Shown piece after piece: positions 33,501 through 39,727 of a stretch of 64,000 nucleotides of DNA; the stretch's first letter is position 1; every line of letters begins with the position of its first letter. The stretch is from Microseira wollei NIES-4236 (GTDB taxonomy: Bacteria; Cyanobacteriota; Cyanobacteriia; Cyanobacteriales; Aerosakkonemataceae). The notes below the pieces were generated by a model. That model was not told the origin of the DNA. It searched no databases and saw only the letters and a list, made by a program, of their open reading frames with translations. The stretch is taken from contig NZ_BLAY01000028.1 in the NCBI RefSeq assembly GCF_020521235.1, positions 1-64,000 on the forward strand. The letters run 5' to 3'. The translations under genes and the position numbers were made by a program.

Positions 33501-35348
33501 GTACTCCAGGTACTAGAACAGGCAGTTTATGGAGCAATTGAATACAACTCCTTGACGGCTAAAAATGCAGTTTGGGGAGTAGCAATTAGTTCTGATGGCA
33601 ATATCATTGCTTCGGGGGGAGAGAAAAATGCGGTCAAACTCTGGCGACGGGATGGCAGTTTACTTCACACCCTCGAAGGGCATCAAGGTACTATTTGGGG
33701 AGTCGCTATCAGCCCTGATAGTCAGTTGATTGCTTCGGCTTCTGAAGACAAAACAGTGAAACTCTGGAGTCGGGATGGTCAAGAATTAAACACCCTCAGA
33801 GGGCCTAGAGATAGAGTTTGGGCAGTGGCTTTTAGTCCTGATAGTAATAAAGTTGCTGCGGTTTCTCAGGATGGGTTGGTGTATATCTGGAGTCGGGAAG
33901 GTAAACTAATTAAAAGACTCACAGGAATCAAAACGGTTGCCAAAGTAACATTTACTCCTAATGGTAATATCGTTGCTGCCAGTGAAGACGGATCTGTCAA
34001 AATCTGGAGTATTGACGGCAAGCAATTGCCAACTCTAGAAGCACATATCGGTCCGGCTTGGGGACTTGCGGTTAGTCCTGATGGTAGCAAGATTATCGCT
34101 GGGTTTGGCGACGGAACGGTGAAAATCTGGAGTCCCGACGGCAAGGAAATTCTTTCCTTTAAAGGGCATAGCGATAGTGTAATGGAAATTGCTTTCCGCA
34201 GCGACGGTAAAGTATTTGCTACAGCAAGTAAGGACAAAACGATTAAAATTTGGAGTTTAGACGGCAGGTTGGTGACAACTCTCAACGGACATAGCGATCG
34301 CGTTAATTCAGTTGCGTTCGCGCCTGATGGTAATGCACTGGTATCAGCAAGTGAAGACAGAAGGATTAAATTCTGGAAACTCAACCATGAGTTGCTTACC
34401 TTCCTCAGAGGACATGAAAAACCAGTAATCGGAGTACGCTTTGGTCCTGATGGTAAATTTGTTGCCTCAGCATCTGACGACAGTACGGTCAAATTATGGT
34501 CAAAAGATGGCACATTGCTTCGCACCCTCAAAGGGCATAAATCTGCTGTTTTGGGAGTAGATGTTAGCAAAGACGGTCAAACAATTGCTTCTGCTAGTTG
34601 GGACAAAACCGTCAAACTCTGGAATTCTGACGGTAGTTTGCGGAAAACTCTTGTCGGACATCAGGCTGAAGTTTGGGGCGTTGCCATTAGTCCCGATAGT
34701 CGGATAATCGCTTCTGCTTCTAAGGACGCTACTATCAAACTTTGGGATAGTGGCGGTAATTTACTGAAAACTCTGAGAGGACATCAGGGCGATATCAGGG
34801 ATGTAACTTTTAGTCCTGATGGTAAAACGATCGCCTCAGCAAGTTCGGATTACACCGTCAAATTGTGGAAGTTAGACGGTACTTTAGTTAAAACTCTGAA
34901 CGGTCATCATGGAGGCGTTATCAGAATCGCTTTTAGTTCCAATGGCAGGATACTTGCCTCTGCAAGTCTTGATAACACCGTCAAACTCTGGAAAACTGAT
35001 GGGACTTTGCTTAAAACTATCAACGCTCACAATAACGGAGTTAGGGGAGTGTCCTTCAGTCCTGATGGTAAAACAATCGCCACAGCAGGAGGAGACAATA
35101 CCGTCAAACTCTGGAATTTGGATGGAACTTTGCTCAGGATTCTTAGAGGACATAGCAATCCGGTGTGGGCAGTATCTTTCAGCCCTGATGGTAAAACAAT
35201 TGCTTCCTCCAGCGAGGACAAGACGGTGATTCTGTGGAATAGCTATCGCGTCCAAAATCTAGATCCGTTGGCGTTCGCTTGCGATTGGGTGCGCGATTAT
35301 CTGAAGCATAATCCCTATAAACGCCATCTGTGCGATCGCATTAATTAG
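30585..35348 (+). CDS. CHAT protease - nSTAND NTPase - TM - WD40 protein
   Basis: A 1587-residue protein. Residues about 150-380 are a CHAT (caspase-like) domain with the likely catalytic pair His244 (FFAGHS) and Cys290 (FNSCDG). PCPYRGLFAFQEEDARLFFGRE near 385-405 opens an nSTAND module. Walker A is GPSGSGKSS near 424-432 and Walker B LLLVADQFEEL near 583. One TM segment lies at about 898-920 (LAGGLVLALSIAGVAWW). From about 985 come some 14 WD40 repeats, very alike, each with SPDGKTIASAS and VKLW. The layout fits a sensor (WD40), an NTP switch and a protease effector, as in proposed cell-death or defence proteins. Some 60-70 residues between Walker A and B are repeat-derived (32046-32312). 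Start choice: Met1, or Met5 at 30597. Confidence 0.9.
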   Translation: MLPHMSKSVVINLGHGDLNNGFPRVTAQLWAAGHPLPEQFIGSLPAAPDLVELYRNWQSIYLNLCDRKQLISRSKEEDDDELEIDQGGTTNISVVDFHQVRQTLEESINAWFKSEEFLNIDQELRSRLDPAEQIRVIIEINEVLLRRLPWHCWNFFRDYPQAEMALSRPEYKRSQRLQSKDPKNKVRILAILGNSVGINLEAEAKLLNNLKDAEVAFIVKPEREEFNQQLLNPAGWDILFFAGHSQTEGETGRIYINENKTNNSLAIAELETALKDAIERGLKLAIFNSCDGLGLALELEKLNIPTVIVMREPVPNFVAQEFFKYFLEAFAFERLPLYLAVQQARRKLEALENDFPGASWLPAICQNPAVQPPNWLQLGGIPPCPYRGLFAFQEEDARLFFGRETFTQQLVKAVNTKKLVAVIGPSGSGKSSVVFAGLIPHLRCCDIPFKIATFRPGNNPFNSLASALISVEAPESSNIEFTSESKSDPPLPPLDKGGSQNPKSAELEVAIELRYASGTLTRSQPGTLCNIINRILQKSRAGETPTPQEFLQNSNRILQKSRAGETPTPQEFLQKSHGLGERLLLVADQFEELYTLVSEAERLVFLEELLGAVNNTPNFTLVITLRADFLGRALDSEALGKALQQYPPELLIPMNRKELEEAIANPAQMLGVELEEGLTERIINDVDRQPGHLPLLEFALTQLWAKQKDGILSCAAYKEIGGVDLALANHAEQVYFNLSAADRFRSQRIFIQLVHPGEGTEDTRRLATRAEVGEENWDLVTYLASARLVVTGRDEKTGLETVEIVHEALIRSWEKLRIWMQQDRDFRHWQEQLRGVIRQWESSGKDEGALLRGKPLIDAQYWQQQRSDELNSGERSFIQLSLALRDREFKQQKRSRQLTISSLAGGLVLALSIAGVAWWQWQNSAINEIKAISESSQALFASNQKFDALIEAIKAKGKLQKLVGVDTQTQNQVLQVLEQAVYGAIEYNSLTAKNAVWGVAISSDGNIIASGGEKNAVKLWRRDGSLLHTLEGHQGTIWGVAISPDSQLIASASEDKTVKLWSRDGQELNTLRGPRDRVWAVAFSPDSNKVAAVSQDGLVYIWSREGKLIKRLTGIKTVAKVTFTPNGNIVAASEDGSVKIWSIDGKQLPTLEAHIGPAWGLAVSPDGSKIIAGFGDGTVKIWSPDGKEILSFKGHSDSVMEIAFRSDGKVFATASKDKTIKIWSLDGRLVTTLNGHSDRVNSVAFAPDGNALVSASEDRRIKFWKLNHELLTFLRGHEKPVIGVRFGPDGKFVASASDDSTVKLWSKDGTLLRTLKGHKSAVLGVDVSKDGQTIASASWDKTVKLWNSDGSLRKTLVGHQAEVWGVAISPDSRIIASASKDATIKLWDSGGNLLKTLRGHQGDIRDVTFSPDGKTIASASSDYTVKLWKLDGTLVKTLNGHHGGVIRIAFSSNGRILASASLDNTVKLWKTDGTLLKTINAHNNGVRGVSFSPDGKTIATAGGDNTVKLWNLDGTLLRILRGHSNPVWAVSFSPDGKTIASSSEDKTVILWNSYRVQNLDPLAFACDWVRDYLKHNPYKRHLCDRIN
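32046..32312. repeat. repeat-derived in-frame insert in the nSTAND domain
   Basis: First comes a CCCCCCCTTGACAAGGGGGG piece (32059-32078, same family as 46016-46162). After about 100 bases come two tandem 66-bp units (32181-32246, 32247-32312) coding NRILQKSRAGETPTPQEFLQ twice, built from the CCCACCCCACAAGA family. The frame is kept throughout. Confidence 0.88.
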
Positions 35349-35383
35349 CGAGCGCAATTGCACTTACCCAACAACGTATCCCC

Positions 35384-35418
35384 AAAAACCCGGTTTCTTT
35401 AAGAAACCGGGTTTTTTT
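35384..35418 (+). terminator. terminator made from a REP palindrome
   Basis: AAAAACCCGGTTTCTT and AAGAAACCGGGTTTTT are 16-bp perfect arms with a one-base centre, followed by a T run. It lies 36 bases after the CHAT gene. Here a dispersed repeat clearly has the shape of an intrinsic terminator. Confidence 0.85.
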
Positions 35419-35480
35419 GCTCAGTTCGTCACAATTTCCTCACATTTTTTGGCTAAATTTAAACTGGGTTAAAATCTGCA

Positions 35481-35618
35481 ATGCTTGACGAAGCAAGCAT
35501 TATTATGACCTTATTCCGAGCAATGCAAGTATTAATTTTAACCATTGCCATCCGTTTGATTTCGGCTATAATTGCCGTCAGCCAACTGCATTTTGCCGCT
35601 TTTGCTGAGATGTTTTAG
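35481..35618 (+). CDS. possible 45-residue hydrophobic peptide
   Basis: An open frame ATG to TAG; a second in-frame ATG at 35505 gives 37 residues. It codes MTLFRAMQVLILTIAIRLIS followed by AIIAVSQLHFAAFAEMF, one hydrophobic helix with a basic start. No good ribosome site is seen. It could be a small membrane protein or chance; it lies between the CHAT terminator and the ABC ATPase gene. Confidence 0.3.
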   Translation: MLDEASIIMTLFRAMQVLILTIAIRLISAIIAVSQLHFAAFAEMF

Positions 35619-35677
35619 CAAATCGGTAATAACTAATAGCATTTGAACAATTAGCAATTAGCAATTAGCAATTACCT

Positions 35678-36388
35678 ATGATATCCAACCCCGTTATTGA
35701 CATCAAAAATATCAATTTTTACTTTGGTAAAGGAGCCTTACGCAAACAGGTTTTATTTGATGTTGACCTGGAAATTTATCCGGGAGAAATTGTGATTATG
35801 ACCGGGCCATCTGGGTCGGGTAAAACAACCTTGCTGACCTTGATTGGTGGTTTGCGTTCGGCGCAAGAAGGGAGTTTAAAAGTTTTCGGACAACAACTGG
35901 TGGGAGCGAGTAAAAGCAAGATGGAAGAAGTCCGCCGCCAGATTGGTTATATTTTCCAATCACACAACTTATTGAAAAGCTTAACGGCGATACAAAACGT
36001 GCAAATGTCCCTCGAACTTCACCCAGAGATTTCTGCTCAAGAAATGCAGCAAAAAGAAGAGGAAATCCTTAAAGCTGTTGGTTTGGGCGCGCACATTAAT
36101 TATTATCCAGAAAACCTTTCAGGAGGACAAAAACAACGGGTGGCGATCGCGCGCGCTTTAGTCAGCCATCCCAAGTTAGTTTTAGCAGACGAACCAACCG
36201 CTTCATTAGATAGTAAATCCGGTCGCGATGTGGTAGAAATTATGCAGCGTTTAGCCAAAGAACAAGGCGGTACAATATTAATAGTGACTCACGATAACCG
36301 CATTTTAGATATTGCCGATCGCATCGTACATATGGAAGATGGTCGTTTAACTCGCGACGAACCTCTTTCTGTACAAACACCCGTTTGA
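35678..36388 (+). CDS. devA: DevA-type ABC transporter ATPase
   Basis: A 236-residue nucleotide-binding subunit. Walker A is GPSGSGKTT at about 47-55, the Q-loop FQSHNLLK near 98, the signature LSGGQKQRVAIARAL near 147, Walker B LVLADEPTASLD near 170 and the switch His in VTHDNR near 206. Similarity to DevA (glycolipid exporter with DevB and DevC) is strong by pattern. No devB or devC gene is in the window, so it is an orphan subunit or works with a distant permease; DevA-like ATPases are also found in species without heterocysts. It is preceded by an ATTAGCA heptamer array. Confidence 0.87.
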   Translation: MISNPVIDIKNINFYFGKGALRKQVLFDVDLEIYPGEIVIMTGPSGSGKTTLLTLIGGLRSAQEGSLKVFGQQLVGASKSKMEEVRRQIGYIFQSHNLLKSLTAIQNVQMSLELHPEISAQEMQQKEEEILKAVGLGAHINYYPENLSGGQKQRVAIARALVSHPKLVLADEPTASLDSKSGRDVVEIMQRLAKEQGGTILIVTHDNRILDIADRIVHMEDGRLTRDEPLSVQTPV

Positions 36389-36743
36389 TTGGGTAATAGT
36401 TAATAGGTAATAGGTAATGGGAAAGCAAGAAGTAATTAGACGTTTGGCAAAAGTGCTTTTTATCCAATTCAAGGGCAGGCGGGACGCCTACCCCACAAGA
36501 ATAAAACAGGACTGACGCAAAGAAACCGGGTTTCTATGAAACGCAGCTAATCGGTAATAACTAATAGCATTTTAACAATTAACAATTAACCATTAACAAT
36601 TAACAATTAACAATTACCTGAAACCCAAGAATAAAAGTCATAAATTAGCGGCGATCGCTTTAAATTTGACCCGATATTATTGGTTTGATGCAGAGTTGAA
36701 CAATGAAGCGGGCGATGAGGGATAATTAGTTATAATGAAATTT
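36389..36743. repeat. intergenic repeat-rich region
   Basis: From left to right: GGTAATA heptamers, a GGGCAGGCGGGACGCCTACCCC piece split at 36474-36498 (CCCACCCC family), a REP piece with ACTGACGC and GAAACCGGGTTTCT (36510-36535), then AACAATTA units from 36578 to 36615. The last 120 bases are AT-rich with no clear feature. Confidence 0.8.
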
Positions 36744-36860
36744 TTACAGCGGATTGCAGGCGTTGATGGTACACCCACAGCGGTGTGCGGGCACCCTTAA
36801 GGGTGCCGCTACACAAACTCAGCCTTAAGGCTTTCCCTCACTCACTTGCAATCCGCTATA
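36744..36860. repeat. MITE-like element directly before the usher-like gene
   Basis: Starts TTACAGCGGATTGCA, ends TGCAATCCGCTATA. The hairpin CAGCGGTGTGCGGGCACCC / GGGTGCCGCTACACAAACT is slightly altered. It stands 10 bases before the first possible start codon of the next gene. Confidence 0.9.
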
Positions 36861-36870
36861 CTCGCTCTCG

Positions 36871-38874
36871 TTGCCATATTTTGTGATTTTGCTAGATTGG
36901 GGATTGATTAACGCTGAATTTGACTTGCTCGGTCATGCTATTGAGTTAAATATTGCTCAATTAACTCAAACTGCTCAAACCAACCAAACACAAGAACTGC
37001 CCATCAGTTTAGAGGGACTCGCGCGCATTCAGGCACCAACTATTACCCTAACTGCAATCGATTGGCGGGTGAATATTACTGGTAGGGAAATTTCGCCGCA
37101 AAATTTCCAAGGAAATTTAACCGCTGTGGGGACAATTTTCGGAGGCAGCTTCTTTGTCAGGTTAGATCAACCAAACTTACAACAACGAGAAACTTGGAGA
37201 TTAGCTGAAGCACAGTTCCTCAGAAAGCTGGATCGATCTGATTATATTTTCGGTTCCCAAGCACCGTTTTGGCGCAGTCAAGGAACGGGTGATTATTGGG
37301 GTTTTACGATCGTTCAGCGGTGGGGATTTACGCCGCCACCACCTTCGGGGAGGGGTGGTTTCAATCCTCAACAACGCTTGCAAGCATCTCAAATTGAACG
37401 CACGATTGTGGGTAGGGCAAATCCGGGTACTTTGGTGCGACTAACTCAAGGTTTGGGCGAGGGGGCGCTAGCTGAAGTTTTAGTAGATTCTTCTGGGATT
37501 TATCGGTTTGAAAACGTGCGGGTTGACAATCAATCTTCTAATACTAATTATCGCGTTTTACTGTACCGCGATGCCAGGCTTACCGCTCAGCCAGAAATTC
37601 GCGATGTGAGTTTTTCTAGAGCGCTGGAACTATTGCCTTCTGGGGCGTCTGCTTTGATTGTTTCTGGTGGTTTGCGACGGCAATTTGCGGCTAATGACAC
37701 TTGGGTGGGAACCTTCTCGGATTTCCGGGGTGGAATTTTCCAACGCTGGGGTTTAACAGAAGAATTGACGGTGGGGTTGGGGGGTGTTTACGATCGCAAT
37801 TTTGATCCCCAATCCGCAAGTGAGTTTAGAGGTTTGGCAGAGTTATTCTTTCTACCTGCGTCGGGCAAATTACAAGCATCGGTTTCGGTTGTCAAGGGTG
37901 ATTCTTGGGATGTGAATGCTGATGTTCGCTTGCAGCCGTTTCCCAATTTTACTGCTAGATTTAATAGCGATCGCTTCTCCCAACGGCTCAATTTAGATTG
38001 GCGAGTTTTGCCGGGTTTAAGTTTATTTGGAGCGATTGACAGCCGCGATGGAAATTCCGCCGGGTTGCAATTTTACCGTCGGGGCAGAAATGATGAAACA
38101 TCTGTTCGCGCCACTTTTGATACTAACAATCGCTTCCGCTGGAATTTAACTCAACGTTTTGGTAAACTACAATTCACCCAACAAGGGAACGAAATCAGCA
38201 CGCAATCTGCACTGGGCTATAACTTTTCTGCTCAACAATCGCTGCTATTTAATTACGAAACTCGCTCTCAAAACTTGCTCGATGACAACCTGGCAACTTT
38301 GTCTTGGCGCTATCGCTCAACAGCGCGATCGCTTGATGGCAATTATCTTTGGGAAGCGCAAGTGGGATACGCAATTGGTTCTCGCGGTGAGGGAATTATT
38401 GCCTCGGCGGGAACAACCATCATACCGGGTTTGTTGTTGCGGGGGCGCTATCAGGGAGTGGCGCTTACTTCCTCAGAATCGAGTTTTAATATTGAGTTAG
38501 TTTCCAGCTTGGATTTACAGGCAGGAATTAGCCCCAGCGATCGCCGCAACGAGAACTTCCGCACGCTGGGAGGAATCGCTATCTTTGCGTTTTTTGATGC
38601 TAACAATAATGGCAAAAAAGATGCAGGCGAATCAATTTATACAGGCAATCTAGATATGTTTGTGCTAGATAATAAACCCCTGGCATCATATCAAGTGCAG
38701 CGGCGGCGCGATCGCAACAGTCTGCGTCTCCCCCAGGGGACTTATCGCCTTGATTTTAAGCCATCCGGTTTTCCCCCCGGCTGGAAAACCGCCGTTGATG
38801 CTTTAGCAATTGATGTGGTTGCTGGAGCCTATACGGTGGTGCGAGTGCCTTTACAGCAGATTGCTTTTCAGTGA
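36871..38874 (+). CDS. outer-membrane usher-like beta-barrel protein, probably N-terminally truncated
   Basis: A 667-residue frame starting at TTG 36871. It has no signal peptide, although the rest looks like an outer-membrane protein. There is a beta-sandwich region (about 160-240, GRANPGTLVRL and SGIYRFENVRV), then many alternating amphipathic strands (about 250-560) with FGAIDSRDGNSAGLQFYRR. A C-terminal FFDANNNGKKDAGE calcium-loop-like segment and a carboxypeptidase-regulatory-type beta domain follow. This resembles cyanobacterial usher-like proteins of surface fibre systems. A MITE sits immediately upstream and probably removed the true start, so the gene may be dead. A second MITE supplies the last codons (QQIAFQ) and the stop. 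Confidence 0.65.
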   Translation: MPYFVILLDWGLINAEFDLLGHAIELNIAQLTQTAQTNQTQELPISLEGLARIQAPTITLTAIDWRVNITGREISPQNFQGNLTAVGTIFGGSFFVRLDQPNLQQRETWRLAEAQFLRKLDRSDYIFGSQAPFWRSQGTGDYWGFTIVQRWGFTPPPPSGRGGFNPQQRLQASQIERTIVGRANPGTLVRLTQGLGEGALAEVLVDSSGIYRFENVRVDNQSSNTNYRVLLYRDARLTAQPEIRDVSFSRALELLPSGASALIVSGGLRRQFAANDTWVGTFSDFRGGIFQRWGLTEELTVGLGGVYDRNFDPQSASEFRGLAELFFLPASGKLQASVSVVKGDSWDVNADVRLQPFPNFTARFNSDRFSQRLNLDWRVLPGLSLFGAIDSRDGNSAGLQFYRRGRNDETSVRATFDTNNRFRWNLTQRFGKLQFTQQGNEISTQSALGYNFSAQQSLLFNYETRSQNLLDDNLATLSWRYRSTARSLDGNYLWEAQVGYAIGSRGEGIIASAGTTIIPGLLLRGRYQGVALTSSESSFNIELVSSLDLQAGISPSDRRNENFRTLGGIAIFAFFDANNNGKKDAGESIYTGNLDMFVLDNKPLASYQVQRRRDRNSLRLPQGTYRLDFKPSGFPPGWKTAVDALAIDVVAGAYTVVRVPLQQIAFQ

Positions 38875-38950
38875 GGTACAGCGCTTGGGCTTCGTTTGTG
38901 TAGCGGCACCCTTAAGGGTGCCGCTACACAAACGAAGGTATACCTCATTT
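38861..38950. repeat. MITE-like element at the 3' end of the usher-like gene
   Basis: TTACAGCAGATTGC lies in the coding frame and TGAGGTACAG gives the stop. The core is a 21-bp perfect hairpin, TTCGTTTGTGTAGCGGCACCC, centre TTAA. The right outer end is missing after TATACCTCA. The long perfect stem could also stop transcription. Confidence 0.88.
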
Positions 38951-38978
38951 TTCAGAGAAACAAATGTGATTTGCGATC

Positions 38979-39165
38979 CTAGAAACCGGGTTTCTGGCGC
39001 CGAGATTAGCGTGCTTTAGCGACGATTTTTACAACAAACCCGGTTTCTTTGCCATGGTGCGATCGCCATCATCCTAGAAACCGGGTTTCTGGCGCCGAGA
39101 TTAGCGTGCTTTAGCGACGATTTTTACCAGAAACCCGGTTTCTTTGCCATGGTGCGCTCGCCCAA
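38979..39165. repeat. two tandem REP copies, 95-bp period
   Basis: AGAAACCGGGTTTCTGGCG starts at 38981 and again at 39076. Each copy ends AAACCCGGTTTCTTTGCC and then ATGGTGCG. The two copies differ by only a few bases, so the duplication is recent. They lie between the converging usher-like and holin-family genes. Confidence 0.93.
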
Positions 39166-39167
39166 AA

Positions 39168-39539
39168 TCAAGTTATCTGATTTTGCTCCAACTTCACAAA
39201 CTTACCGATAAAACCAGATACCAAAGAAAGCACAATTGAACCAAACAAAGGAGGCCAAAAACCAGAAACTTTAAACCCAATGTCAAACGCACTTGCTAGC
39301 CATCCCGCTAAGGACAGGGAGATGGCATTCACGACTAAGAGAAATAGACCCAGGGATAAAATTGTTAGCGGTAACGTCAGGATGGTGATAATCGGTTTAA
39401 CCGTTGCATTTACAAACCCAATAATCACCACGGCGAATATAGCTGCCGTAAAACTGCTCACCTCAATTCCCGGTACTATCTTTGCCGTTACCAGCAGCGA
39501 AATTGCTGCAACTAACCAAGTCAAGCAGAAATTTAGCAT
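39168..39539 (-). CDS. four-TM 'phage holin family' membrane protein
   Basis: A 123-residue protein with four hydrophobic segments: LTWLVAAISLLVTAKIVPG, then AAIFAVVIIGFVNATVKPII, ILTLPLTILSLGLFLLVVNAISL and PPLFGSIVLSLVSGFIGKF. The pattern of NATVKPII and TLPLTILSLGLF is that of the 4-TM family annotated as phage holin in many genomes. The name does not prove lytic function; most members are chromosomal. It is monocistronic. Confidence 0.88.
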   Translation of the reverse strand: MLNFCLTWLVAAISLLVTAKIVPGIEVSSFTAAIFAVVIIGFVNATVKPIITILTLPLTILSLGLFLLVVNAISLSLAGWLASAFDIGFKVSGFWPPLFGSIVLSLVSGFIGKFVKLEQNQIT

Positions 39540-39727
39540 ATACCATCACCTTTTCAAGAAAACGATTTTTCCAAATCAACTTTTACCAGAGGTCTAATCT
39601 GGAACGAATTGGGAAGAGAACGCTGAAAATACAGCTTTCCCCTTTTCCATTCTACCAGTTGAGGCCGCTGGCGATCATAACCCTTAACCATAAACTTTCA
39701 CGACTTGTTTGATTTGAGGTCAATGTA

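Noticed and set aside
33866-35255. Leftward open frames opposite the WD40 repeats
   Set aside because: They mirror the repeat periodicity of the real gene and show no family pattern.
35678-36388. Evidence for heterocyst formation
   Set aside because: DevA-type ATPases are also found in species without heterocysts, and devB, devC, hetR or glycolipid genes are not in the window.
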